From contig JAZBQD010000027.1 in the NCBI GenBank assembly GCA_036583965.1, positions 20,759,001-20,823,000 of the forward strand: a stretch of DNA of 64,000 nucleotides. The letters are read 5' to 3'. Below, in pieces: positions 13,201-25,016 of this stretch. This DNA is from Prunella strophiata (taxonomy: Eukaryota; Chordata; Aves; Passeriformes; Prunellidae). Below the pieces are notes generated by a model. It made no database searches and was not told the origin of the DNA. It saw only the letters and a list, made by a program, of their open reading frames with translations. Made by a program: the position numbers and the translations under genes. Position 1 is the first letter of the stretch; every line of letters starts with the position of its first letter.

Positions 13201-16180
13201 AAACTAAGTTCCCATATTGTAACAAGTTATGACATGGTGCAACTTAACACATGACATATTTCTATTCTCTTTAATTTCTCTTTTGTTACATTGTCACTGC
13301 ACATCCCTATAAAGTCAAAATACAGAAAATTATTTCAGCAAATTGAATAGGGCTCTGGTGGGACTCACTATCCTTTAGCAAAGAGCCACCCCCTTTCTAG
13401 ACCCATTGCATTCTCCATGAAGCTTTGGACAGAGTTTGGTCCTCTCAGCTTCTGGTTACTCTGACACCCTTTTCTTCAGGCTTGCATCCAGCCCACACAG
13501 CCAGAATTCTCCTGTGAAAATAATTCCATGTCTGGCACTGTACCCATTGCTCTTTGCACAGTACATCTCTCTCTCTATTCAGATATGTATTTGAAAACAA
13601 CATATCTGGCAAGGCTATATAATTAATTTAGTGCTTGAACTCTATTAAGTGCAGCATGTGATATCATTTCATAATGCATATAACACAGCAACTTCTAACT
13701 TCCAGTCCTGGGCACACCTCTTAGTTCAACAGAAACCTCAGTGTATGTCATGGTGTGTCCTGATTAACTTATTCTCAGCCACCTGCTTCCATTCCTCCCT
13801 CACAGTTTCCATGAGAAATACACAGACAAAATATAAAGATAAAACCCTCTAATCCTTGCACCTCAGTCCTAACTATCAGAGTCAAACTTTTCTTCCTAAA
13901 CAGTGAGTTACTAGTTTGCAATGGCAACATATCATTTGCGAAACATGCCAAAACTTTCAGACTATGGGGGCATATGCTGTCACATCATTTCTTTAGTCTA
14001 AACTTTATTTCTTCTTCTTTGAGAAGGTTCTTCCACATCAAGTGGCTGCACTAGGTATCCCAGGTCATCAGGGCCACAGCCCTGGGTCCCTCCACATGGG
14101 AGCAGACTGGAATGGGCCCCTGCTGCACACAGGGAGCCAGGGACCTCCAATAATCTCAAAAACATTGCCCATTGCATTCCATCACTCTTATGTATTTCTT
14201 TCCATGTTATACCTTTGTGCAAAACAAAAGTCATTACAATCAGATGCCTTGCATAGTTAAGCTATGAAACCATAGAAATCACTTATGGCAATTCCAATAA
14301 TAATTTGGGTCTCAAAAATGATCATTATTGAAGTTGTTACCTGCCTATGGCACTCTTGAAATGCTGCTTCTTTTGCAAGCTTATTATTAAAATGGTATCA
14401 CCAGTTTCTTACCCTAACCTATGCAACAAGTTTATTATCTCATAACTTTCTACAACTGGCTTCAGAGTCAATGTTTCTGTCAGAAAAGGCACAGAAACAG
14501 TGTCTCGGTTAGGAAAAAAATTTAAAATCTTTGTTTAGTGTTTCTTCACAAATGAGATCACTTTATATCTTATTCATTCTGGCTCCTCACTGAGGAAGCC
14601 TTGAGAAAGTAATTGTGAACATTACTCCCAGAAAGAAACTTAGGTATTTATTTTGGGGATTCTTTTGGTTTGGAGAAGTGGGGGCAGGGATTAGGGATTA
14701 TTTTGTTTTGGAAAGGTTTGTGTTTGGTTTTTACTTTTTAGGCCAATACTCTTCGACAGCACATTTCATACTTAAATGTTTCCTTTGATAGCAGTAACAG
14801 GAAAACATGACCAGTCACAACTGAGTGAATACACCTTTGAACTACCTTTTTGTGGTTTCAGCCTGTCACAAACACTGGTTTCTAATGTGGCAGTAAGCAC
14901 GATGACTGCTTTCCATTCTAACCTGAAATTTGTTTTGTGCATGCCTTAGTCCCATTATAACAACTTGTTTATAAACCACTGAGCATTTGTGATTACTGGG
15001 ATTTCATTTGACTTTTTCTGTGAAGCAGTCCTCCCTTTGAGATAACAGGATGCTCAAAAAAGAAGTTAATTCTCTGCAGCTCAATAGGTGCAGCAGAGAG
15101 CTCTTCTCTCTGTTCTGCTTTACCTTTGCATTTTGAACCACACAGTGTGAAGCAGATTTAATTACCAGCTTACATGTTGTCTTCTTGGATTTCTTTTACA
15201 GAAGGAGAAAGGTTGGAGGACAGCTGCCCTTGCAAATTCACAAGGGAAAAGACAGACAATCTTTTGGTTCATTTTTTAGAAATTAAAGTGTAGTTACTCT
15301 TAACATTTTTGTTTTCTTTTTTCCCCTTAAAAACATATGAAATTTATTTGCCATAAAATGAAAAAACAACCTTCAATCATGTCATAAATGTCGTGTATTT
15401 TATTTAGTTAGTAAAAAAATAAATAAATTCACCGTGCTTTAAATTTTAGGAAGGAAAACCAGAAAGAAGTCTTGGAGAATTTTGAAAATATTAAGTTATG
15501 TTCACAGAGATCATTACCACTTAACCTATTAAAGGTTCCATTGATTTAGCACACACAGAGCTTGATTCCATCATTTATGCACCCACACTACCATTTCTCA
15601 CTAATTCTTTACTCCACAATTTCATGTGTCTACCATGGTTAGATGCTGCTAATGAAACCCAAACCTGAACATGCATAAGGCACTATTTCTGGCTCTTAAA
15701 TCTCCTTAGGAGTAATTCTGATCAGAGTGAATTAAAGAATAACTGATTTGGATTATTACAACATTTTTGTATGACAAGTGAAAAGCAGACCACAACAAAA
15801 CATGCCAACTCTTTAATGCCAAATTCTAACATGAGAACATTTTTCACTGATCTGTTGTTAACTAATACTGGTTAGAGCTACAGTCATACTGCCAAGTTTC
15901 CTTCAGTAGCATATTTTTATTATCCTTTTCTTTCTAGGACAATTTTTAGTGCTTGATGTGGGGGTTTTCTTAATTGTTTTCTCTGGATTTATGTGCAAAA
16001 GCAAAATCCTTTACAGACCCATTCCTTTTTTAGTTTTTCATATTCTGACTTAGAAAGACTATACCTTATGTAATAGTTTGAGGTGAAAATGAGTTAATTC
16101 ATTTCTTGCTTTTTATATTTAATAATTAAATCCATTTACACTACAAGTGTTCCATCATCTAAGACCTTTTTTTAAATAGC

Positions 16181-16199
16181 TTTTTTTTTTTTTTTTTTT
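16181..16199. repeat. Poly-T run (19 nt)
   Basis: A homopolymer of 19 T, about 160 bp upstream of the telomere-like block. No retroelement body was recognised next to it. Confidence 0.88.
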
Positions 16200-16358
16200 G
16201 CTGTTTTTCTCACATCTCTTTGCTTATTTTTGCATATTCAAATCTGCAGAGTCATGCATTGGTTATTGCCATACCCATCAATCTCAGAATTCACAAGACC
16301 CCTGGGAGTGTTACTTATTTGTTCCACACAAATTTGCTTTCAGGTCATACTGATAGAG

Positions 16359-16413
16359 TTAGGGTTTAGGGTTAGGATTTTGGGTTATGGTTAGGGTTAC
16401 AGTTAGGGTTAGG
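16359..16413 (+). repeat. Degenerate interstitial telomere-like repeat (TTAGGG)n
   Basis: Nine consecutive units of 5-7 bp follow the vertebrate telomere pattern. Three are exact TTAGGG (16359-16364, 16391-16396, 16403-16408). The rest are one- or two-base variants such as TTTAGGG, TTAGG, TTTTGGG, TTATGG and TTACAG. The G-rich strand is the plus strand. Interstitial telomeric sequences are known at old fusion points and at sites where telomerase or repair inserted repeats into internal breaks. The array is short and degenerate, so it is old or was never long. It is directly followed by an ATATTAGG array and by a repeat carrying the same motif in reverse. Confidence 0.85.
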
Positions 16414-16438
16414 ATATTAGGCATATTAGGATATTAGG
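16414..16438 (+). repeat. ATATTAGG octamer, three copies
   Basis: Three copies of ATATTAGG start at 16414, 16423 and 16431. One C lies between the first two copies. The array continues directly from the TTAGGG-type block and shares its TTAGG core. It is probably a derivative of the telomere-like array. Confidence 0.85.
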
Positions 16439-16447
16439 TCTGTGTTT

Positions 16448-16733
16448 GGCATTCCTTTTGCATATGCAGGGTGCCTAGTTCTCTGGGCTTTGTGGTTTCC
16501 AGAGCCCTTAACCTCTAGGCAGAACCCTAACCCTAGGTGAGGGACTAAAAGGTGCATGGGGGTGAGGCTGGTGCCAAGCAGATTGGGGAGGAGTGAGCCA
16601 TGTTGTGGCAGTTCTGTGTTCCCCTTGGCATGACTTTTGCAGCTGCAGTGTGCTTGAAGCTCTGGGCCTTCAGGTTTCTGGAACCCAAACCCCAGGTGTA
16701 ACCCTAACCCTAGGCAGAGCAGTAAAAGCAGCC
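16448..16733. repeat. Two diverged tandem copies of a ~179-bp unit with CCCTAA motifs
   Basis: The sequence from 16448 (GGCATTCCTTTTGCATATGC) is repeated from 16627 (GGCATGACTTTTGCAGCTGC). The similarity runs through the TCTGGGC(T/C)TT block and the CCCTAACCCTAGG motif (16525-16537 and 16702-16714) to the CTAAAAG/GTAAAAG block. The first unit is complete (about 179 bp). The second is recognisable for about 107 bp. Both carry two CCCTAA-type units, opposite in strand to the TTAGGG array just upstream. This looks like a remnant of a subtelomeric or satellite-like repeat. I do not recognise it as a named family. Confidence 0.75.
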
Positions 16734-16739
16734 TTGAGA

Positions 16740-16803
16740 ATTCTTATCAATAGTGCTAGGAAAAATCTTCTCAATAGGAAAATTCTTATCAATAGTGCTA
16801 GGA
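16740..16803. repeat. Direct duplication with 42-bp period
   Basis: A 22-bp sequence beginning ATTCTTATCAATAGTGCTAG occurs identically at 16740-16761 and 16782-16803. A weaker partial copy (ATCTTCTCAATAGGA) lies between them. The perfect identity suggests that this duplication is younger than the neighbouring 179-bp repeat. Confidence 0.88.
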
Positions 16804-17029
16804 GATTCAAGTCACTTCCATGGAAGTGGTATAAACCTGATGTGCCAAAAATGGGGTTGGTTTTATAAACATTCTGAGGCTGACTTGTACACATTTCACA
16901 GTTGGAAGAATTTGTAATTCTCAATTTTCTTCTGCCAACATGAATTCTCAATGGTGGGGTTATGCCTTTGAACCAAAAAAGCAGTGGACTGTTTACTTCC
17001 AGAAGAATACAAAAGAGGCAGAAAAGTCA

Positions 17030-17218
17030 GTGTGAAAGAGGTGTGAGGGAGGCTGGGCACTGGAACAAGCTCCTCTGGGAAGTGGCCCCATTGCCATGCC
17101 TTTTGGTGCCCAGCAAGCATTCAGACAATGCTCTCAGATGTTTAACACATTGCCCTGTGTGGATTCCATGAGCCTCATGGGTCCCTTACAAGTGAGGATA
17201 TTCTTTGCCTCTGTGAAC
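17030..17218 (+). mobile_element. CR1 LINE 3' end fragment
   Basis: This is the 3' end of a CR1 element in sense orientation, with internal loss. Three blocks match the avian CR1 3' region in order. The first is GGGCACTGGAACAAGCTCCT with GGGAAGTGG (17054-17086), the end of ORF2. The second is the CAGACAATGCTCTCAGA block (17122-17138). The third is TGGGTCCCTTACAAGTGAGG followed by ATATTCT (from about 17178), the 3' untranslated tail. The usual sequence between the second and third blocks is shortened. The element is inactive. It lies about 230 bp downstream of the telomere-like composite repeat. Confidence 0.8.
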
Positions 17219-17952
17219 AGACCACTGCTGCTTTGGGCTGTATATGCAAATAAAGTCACATCAGCAGAGTCCAAACCTTGATGACTCACCAGATTACACA
17301 AACCAGACAAGGTCAGAACACAAAAAAAACCCAAAAAACAAACCCTACCAAGAGACAAAGTATTCAAAAAAGACCCCAAACAAATAATGAAACCACACCA
17401 AAGTGGAAATTACTAGTTGGGGGATTTTCATAAATTAATAAATAGCAAACCTCCAAATAGCCTAGTTAAGCACTGTTCCTGGCAGAAGTACCTCAGCATG
17501 TTCAAAAGATGTAATCCTAAGTGGCTGACCAACATATGGTGATGTTTTTGTTGGGTTGTTTGGTTTCAGGGTTTTTTTTTTAATCCTTTCTTAAGGGTTT
17601 TGTTTCCTGTTTCAAACTCAGCTCACTATTTGAAATTCAGTTTATAAATTTTGGGATAGGAGCCCAATGATTAGGCTCAGCTAGGAAGTTTTTTGTCATG
17701 TATAAACAGCAAGAGTAGACAAAAAATAGCAATGACATAATGTGACATATGACACAAGTTGGATCAAATTAAGAATATTATAAAAATAGCTGTAATAGCT
17801 GACAAAATGCCCTGAGATAGAGGGGAAATAGGTCATCTAGACCCCTGCATAAAACAAGGCAAATCCAAGAGTAGCTTAGGGATAAGCAGGAAAACTAATT
17901 GATTTCTTAGACCCTCTCTTTATATGTCTCTATATTTTTAATTCAGAATCTC

Positions 17953-17967
17953 AAAAAAAAAAAAAAA
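17953..17967. repeat. Poly-A run (15 nt)
   Basis: A homopolymer of 15 A in AT-rich sequence. No element body was recognised. Confidence 0.85.
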
Positions 17968-18482
17968 CCCAACAAATTCTGCAAATGGGTTTCCTGTTGC
18001 CAATCACTTACAGTTATTTTATTACATTTATATTTAAATAAACTATGTGGAGTGATGCCTGTCAGAATAGAATGGGACTCCTAAAAATACCAACTTGTGA
18101 TGCTGGATTTCTCCAATGCCAAATTTGGAGATTGATGATTTTGGTTCAGGGGGAAAAGAAAAAAACAAAAATCAACACCCTCAGAATTAATATTTTGAAG
18201 GCAAATGAAAGCATTCTTAAATGTAAAAGCATTAGTTTTAACAAACTGCTTAAGCTCTTTGAAATTTCTTTTATAAAATTCTCTTGAGAGTTATGGACAG
18301 AAGCCAAAAAATGCTCTGCAGAATTAAAAAAAGGGATTATTTAGGAATGACTTGAAATAGTTAAAATTCTATTCTAGACTCAGGGAAGGAATTAGTGAAT
18401 GCATATGCATATGGTAGAGAACTATTTAATAGGGGTACCTGCCTATACACATATACAGATGAAGAACCTTGAAAAAGTTCCT

Positions 18483-18502
18483 AAAAAAAAAAAAAAAAAA
18501 AA
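18483..18502. repeat. Poly-A run (20 nt)
   Basis: A homopolymer of 20 A followed by ACC-rich sequence. It could be a retroposon tail, but no recognisable body precedes it. Confidence 0.88.
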
Positions 18503-21500
18503 CCAAAAACATTCTGCTTTTGGCATACCTCAAAATCTTTTTGAATGCAATTGCTCATCATCCTTCTAAGGTATGGTTTTCAGTAAAGGAAAAGCAATCC
18601 TTCACAGTAACTACTTGCAACTTTCTGGAAGCCCCAACTTAGAGATTCTCTGGGAGCTATGTGATACTGCCAGAAATTCTAACAGTCTGGCAAGAAAACC
18701 TAATTAGAGCAGTATTGCAGTAGATCATAGAGCTATAGTTTGATTTGGCCAACAACATAGTTTATGAAGGGAAGAATTCTAAATGGATCTGGAGAGGACT
18801 AAGCAGCAACTTTTTGTTTAGATTTCAAAAGGGTAGGTGTAAAAATATAAATCTTGTGAGAAGTACACTTGAATTGCAATATCCTATAGCAAAAACTTAA
18901 AATATCCATAGAATTTTACTTTGAAAAAATAATTATCATTATTAATAGCATGGTCTATATCTAATGCTCACCAAGCTTTTGCATTCATTGCCTTAGAGAG
19001 AATTTTAAACACAGATTATGTGGTCTATGCCTTGTAACAGTTTCTGCATAATGTCCTTGTTCTGCAGGGAATTTCATTAGCATGTGCCCTGATCTTGTCC
19101 TCCAAACCCTCATTGCTTTAGACAAGCATGGATTTAATTGAGAGAAAACCAAGCTGTGACTGTGGCTCAGGTGTGAAGGCTGTTTCCCTCAGCAAATTAA
19201 ATCCAATGTAATGACTGAGCTTTCTTTTCCTCACTGTCCATTTATGAGAGATTTAATACTGCATATTAATTATTTTGTTGGGCTTTCTTACTATGATATT
19301 GTTTTTCCCATCATTTTGTGGGAGATTGATGCACAGATCAAATTGACTTGTTTAATGTACTGTGAAGATGATTAACACCTTGAGAATGGATCACAAGGTC
19401 ACCAATTTTCATGTAACTTCTACTTTAAACCATGGCAAAAAATGATAGTCCCTGCTGACAGTGTGCTGTGTTTGGCTGAGCCCCACAGGTCTTGCACCAA
19501 AGGGTTCTGCAGAAAGGCCTGACAATCTCCCCCATGCCAGTGGAAAGCTCTCAAAGTGACATCAACCCCTACACTGACATCCAACAACTCATCCCTATTT
19601 GTCAGCAGTACCAAAGCAAACATTCAGGGAATATTTAATTCATGGTACCCAACCCCTGAATAAACTAAAAAAGTACAAACCACTTGCCCACCTCTGAAAA
19701 ACTGAGAGAGGATGCAGCTCCCTTGGAGATATTTCCCCAGCAGAAATAATGTGAAAAGCCCAAAAAACAGGGGAACACTTCCTGCATGGAAAGTGTGTCA
19801 GTAGCATAGAATCTGAGCTGGGCCTGATCTATCCAAGATGTGCTTCACAGTCACTAAATGTAAATGTAAGAGCTAAATATCTCTAATTTACCATATGATG
19901 AGTATATTCCATGCTTGTACACATGCACACACACACCCCAAATTCATGGATCTAAATGCTAGAGCACTATTTCTCCCTTCCAGTCACAGGGAGGGAAGCA
20001 ATATAACCTCTCTGTTGGGAATGCAAGCAGTAGCAATGCCTGCATGCAAATCCTGTTTATCACTATTGCCATCAAGTTTATGGGCACATAAATTTCCTTT
20101 CATAATACTTTTTCATCAAAGATCAATAAGCAGACAGTAGCAAATCACCTAAAAAGAATGAATTTATATAATTGACTTGCTGTATTACATCCAGGAAATC
20201 ATTCTAAAGTTTCCTATACAGCATACAAAGTCTCAGCTCTAAGGAATTTAGTAAATGACAGGAATTTAAGGAAGATCAGCTGTAGCAAATCTACTGAACC
20301 TTTTATCCTGAGGATTGCACCAAACACAAAATTTGTATTTTAAGATCTTCAGTCCATGGATCATATTTTTAAGCATGTTAGAGAAAAGCAAATAGAATCA
20401 GGTATTGATAATTATAAATTAAATGGATTTATAATGCCATAAAGTTATACCCCAGTATACAGATCTGCACTAAAATGGTAAGAACAAAGGAAATTTATTA
20501 ACTAGTCTATCACCTATCTCCATGGAGTCATAGCATCTAGAAAATTTTGCCACCCAGTGGATCATAAACTTACAGTCCAAAGGGTACAGTGTTAGCTAGT
20601 GGCTGGAGAAAGCAGCTCCTATTCTGTCCTGTGTGCCCACTCAGCATCAACCATTAATAAACAGCCAGAAGTGCCAGAAATACTGCTACATGTTTCATGG
20701 CCTGTGTGAAGAAATATAGTCCTATAAAAAGAGGTGGGACTAAAAAGCACTAAGATCTACAGAGAATGGGACTGGCAGCTTGGAAAAGCCCCAGGCTGAG
20801 CTGCTGCAAGCCAGGCCCTCATAAAACTGCTCTGACCTGAGCTGCTCAGAGAATAACCTGCACTGGGCACAGATGGGCTGTTAAAGATGGAGGCTCAGAT
20901 CTACCCAGCCAGTTTTAGTGCAATTCTTTGAGTTCTTTCTTCTGTATGGTCAATTTAAACTGAAATTTAAAAGTTTACATATTTCTGCTCCAGAAACCCG
21001 GTGTAAAATAGAAGACTTCCAATGGAAACAGAATGAAAATGAGAATGAAGCTAATGTATCCAGAATATCAAATAAAATAATGAATCTTCTCTTCCAAGTC
21101 AACACTAAGAAATAAACACAAACCCTATAGTTTTAAGTGCCTGAAATGGTAACAAATCTGATCATAACCAGAAAGACTGTTAAACTTAACTGTGTTTCTT
21201 CCCCATCCCCCTCTTGCAAACATCTCCACTACTCTCTCCATTTCCCATTTTCTACAGGCATTCTGTATTTGCTGTTTTTTTTAATTCAATCCTTCAGAAA
21301 CAGAGAAAAAAAATGTTTCCCCCTTAAAAAAAATAAAAAACTAGAAGTCTTTGGTACTTGATTTGCCCCATTTTCCACAATTCCAAAAAAGGTGTTTGTA
21401 CCCATCAAATGACACATTCCTAAGAAGCTTAGCAAGAGCTACAGCTCTGACTGACCTCAGTGAATTAAATCCTCAATGAATAGAACTGCTCTAGAAAAAA

Positions 21501-24500
21501 AGTTAAAACCAACCAAACCACAAAAAATCTCAAGACCCCCACAGAACAACAATAAAAAAATCCTAAAAACTAACAACAAAAAACACCCACAGCAACTTAG
21601 GCTCCACTGGCTGTGGGGCAGCAGCAGCCATATTAATCTGGCATTCTTTCATTAAAACTGACTTTAATTCCTCTGCTAATATAAGCATCTCAGCACATGG
21701 CTTTGTAAAGAAAAGACCAATTTGTTTTAGCTAAAAATATATCATTATGCTTCTGGCAAACTTGCAATGAGCTCCTTATAAGACCACAGTACTCTTACAC
21801 ATTACAGAAAAGTACTCCTCCCCTCAGGTTAATCCCCTAAACTATGCAAAAGGCTGTTCCTAGTCCTACTAAAAAGAACAGCACAGAAGTCAGTTGGACT
21901 GACCTTAACCTTGCACCTCTATTATTCAGAATTCTCTAGTTTCATTGACATTCAGCCTTGATAGAGCATTGGACTGCATTTTAAATTCTGTGAGAATAAT
22001 GTAGGGCTTTATAAATATATTTATATATTTAAAAATACACAAAAAATTACACACTGTAGCTACAAAATTGTATATTCTTTTAATGCTCTACATCTTTAAA
22101 TTACTACTGTGTTCTCAAACTTCTTAGCACTTTAACAAAGTATTCTGGATGGGAATAATAGAAATTGCAAAACAAGAGATCAGATACTTCTTATTTGAGA
22201 TTTCCTGAAAAGCCCCAAATGACTGAAATGAAGGGCAGCAGAAGAAACTAAAGACAAGGAAAGCAAGAAAGCCTGTTGAATCAATAATAGACTGTTTCAC
22301 TCAGAAGTACTCTGAAGAGACTGCTCTTGGGTCATGAGCCTGGGCAGGTTTTTGAACACCCTGCTCTTCGGAGAATTTAGCCTTTTGGCTTTCCCTGTTC
22401 TGTGTAAAAGTTATCTCACTGCCAAGACTGTAAGATGGTATCTCAATCAATATCTGCTTTAAATATTTCTGGCAGGCACTCTGCTCTGGTTGACAACAAT
22501 CTATTTTTTTTTCTTTTTTGTGCTAATTTTTGCCATAATTTTCTTGCTATTGAATGTTTCATAGGCAAAAAATATTTATGGAAGGTTAGTATTCTGGTAT
22601 GAGGCTCTTCTAAAAAAAATTTCAAATATTTTCATAGCATCTAAAAATCACTTGGGAACAACTTAATTTTCTTATCAGTAAGAATTACCATTTATATGCA
22701 ACTTTTATTTACATATAAAATATAATAAACTACTTTACCATAAGTATAATATAATCCTTTTGAGAAATAAAAGAACTACTTATTAGTAATAGCCCAGACA
22801 GATATCTGTCCTTGTTCAGGCTGGCAACATGTAAAATTTAGTCTGGTCTTAAATAGTTAAAGATTTAATTTCTTCTTTTCCCTGAAGTGGAAGAACACCT
22901 CTGTACTCATAAAAGGCAAAGGGAGGTATTTAGCAAGTCCACATTTCACAAAGAAGCACAGGCTTACTCTTCATCTGGAAGAGATGGATGAAAACAAAAG
23001 TTCATGTAATTCCTCCTGGATTAATTAATGGATGAGGAAGGCCAATGGTCTTTTGCTAATCCCAGGAACACAGTCAGCATCAACATTTTATTGTTCTTAT
23101 TATTTTAAAATATGTCTCTTATTAAACACACGTATTTTTAATCATATCTTCAGATAGCTGGAAAGCTTTAGGTCATGATTTAGTAATGCATTTAAATGGA
23201 TGAGTCCTAAGATATTCAGCATGACTGTTTAAACATCCTTAAAATGAAACTTATACTTTCCTGTACCAGAAGGCTTTCCAGCATTTGTTCCTCAGAGCTC
23301 TTTACAGATCAAGGTCCTCTTTTGCAATATTTTCAAGTAATTGTAAAGCAATTATCAATGAAGACTCATTTAAATTGGCACATTCTAGGTTAATAGCTAA
23401 TGTGGGATGCATAAACACTTCTATCTACTGTACATATTCTCAATCTATTCTCCCCTTTTTTTGTCAATACTGTGTCTGTGTGCCATTTTCATGGCAGAGA
23501 ACTACTGAGCTACAAGAAAATGAAGGGAACAAATAATGACTGCAGGAAAAATGAGGGTAAGTGGCTAAAATGGGGCTACTGTGAGCATTTGCAGGTTTAA
23601 TATAGCTAGCAGCACTTCAAAAAACATTTGTCAGTATTTGAAGCTTAGCGTGCTGCCTGTCCTGTGCTGTCCAAGGAAAGCAAGCTGCTCCAGGGACTCT
23701 GGGACCAACCATTTATTTTAGGCCACAGTCAACCACTTCCTCCAAAAACACCCTTTCTGCACAGTTATAGCCTTGGTTTAAAACTTCAGCCACAAAAGTA
23801 TCTGAGTACAAGTCACATTTCCATCTTTAAGAAGAGACCAAAACAGGATGGTTTCAAACAATGCTACTAAACCTGAAGCCACACAGGTTTTGTTAGTTTA
23901 CTGCACTTCATTACCACTGAAAATTGAGCTTCTTCACCCTGTTTTGGGACCTGTAGAAACAACTCAGATGCACAGGCAAGTAGGATTTCTCCACCTGAAT
24001 TATAAGTCTCACTTTATCATCCTGTTTAACTGGTGTTCTCAATTAGTGCTTATTGTTCAAATTCATACGTTTACACAACCTCAGAGATGCTGGTTAAAAA
24101 TAAGTGTCTCTAGCAAAGGTTTTGGTAGATAGATATTGTGCAAATGGCTTCCAAAATTATCTTCTCATTTCAGCTGGTTAGTGAAATGAGTGACTACTTC
24201 ACCCTATTGACAAAAAAAACCCCAAAAAATTAAGTTCCTTAGAAACACAGGATTAGACTCACTGCTCAGTCACTGATCCCTCTTCTTAGGTTCAGAATCA
24301 CAATTATCCTGCAGGCAGCTCTCCATCACAAAGGAGAGGCCAACTTCTCCACCAGGAAAGGACAGTGCTGGTACAGAAGCAGATGGCTCCTGTTTGACCA
24401 AGAGAGATGTGATTCAGCACCTGTCCCTGGGCTGAACAAACTCATTTGGCAGAGGGCTGCAGCAGAGCCTTGAACAGGCTTGTAAAGGCACCCTCCCGTC

Positions 24501-24961
24501 AGAGAGCAGCTCCTCTGCAATGCAGCTGATCTCCAAGGGTGCAAACTGGTGCCAAATTGCCTAAGGCCAGATTCATAGCTAAGATTCAGTGTGCATTTGC
24601 TTGATTTATTTGGTTTTCCATTACATTCTTGCTGCTCTTTTTTTTCCAGACAGCAGCCTGTGACTTTAATGGGATATGCCTTGTTAAATACTGTTTAACA
24701 CTCTGAATGCACCCATAGGATCTATTTTGCCTATTTTAAAGTGATGCTATAAAGCTTCTAAATCCATATCTTGATTATCAAAAGAAATTTAAAAATGCTT
24801 TCTTCACTTAATGGGTTGCAGGTTAAGTAGGTGGTCCATGTGAATAATGAATATGCATTTATAAACATTTTCTGCAAGTGAGCTGTTATATCCTTTCTGC
24901 CATGTCTCCTACATGGAAGTGCTCTAAAGAAAGATACAAGTACAGGAGTCCTCATGGTGCT

Positions 24962-25016
24962 GGAGTACTTGAGGAATGGGTTGGAATTAGATGGTCTTTA
25001 AGGTTCCTTTAAGGAC
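24962..25016 (+). mobile_element. Short CR1 3'-tail scrap
   Basis: The stretch GGGTTGGAATTAGATGGTCT, followed by TTAAGGTTCCTTT, matches the conserved 3' untranslated tail of avian CR1 (family form: GGGTTGGACTTGATGATCTT, then AAGGTCCCTTCC). Only about 35-50 bp are recognisable and the terminal microsatellite is gone. The orientation is sense. The call rests on this short match alone. Confidence 0.6.

Larger units (their letters stand above)
7561..16358. other. Gene-less stretch, no gene recognised
   Basis: This stretch is mostly AT-rich unique sequence. Immediately after the CR1 fragment is a GC-richer patch (about 7600-7790) with overlapping open frames on both strands and no recognisable product. 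From there to 16.3 kb I see only short frames, a T/G-rich patch around 14650-14735, a short perfect inverted repeat at 10.2 kb and a poly-T run at 16.18 kb. No gene, RNA gene or further interspersed repeat was recognised. Confidence 0.6.
17219..24961. other. Gene-less stretch, no gene recognised
   Basis: This is AT-rich unique sequence. Low-complexity patches include A/C-rich tracts at about 17310-17400 and 21505-21600, T/G-rich sequence around 17540-17605, and poly-A runs at 17953-17967 and 18483-18502. Open frames are short and unrecognised. The part at about 18930-19340 lacks repeats and low complexity and has the texture of a conserved non-coding element, but this cannot be tested from one sequence. 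Confidence 0.6.

Noticed and set aside
18720..18762. Possible CR1 3' terminus (GATCATAGAGCTATAGTTTG)
   Set aside because: It resembles the CR1 tail only at the first few bases, and the diagnostic GGAAGGGACCTT block is missing.
20723..20730. TATAAAAA followed by a GC-richer stretch, reminiscent of an LTR or promoter
   Set aside because: No paired terminal repeats, no target duplication and no open frame downstream. The evidence is insufficient.
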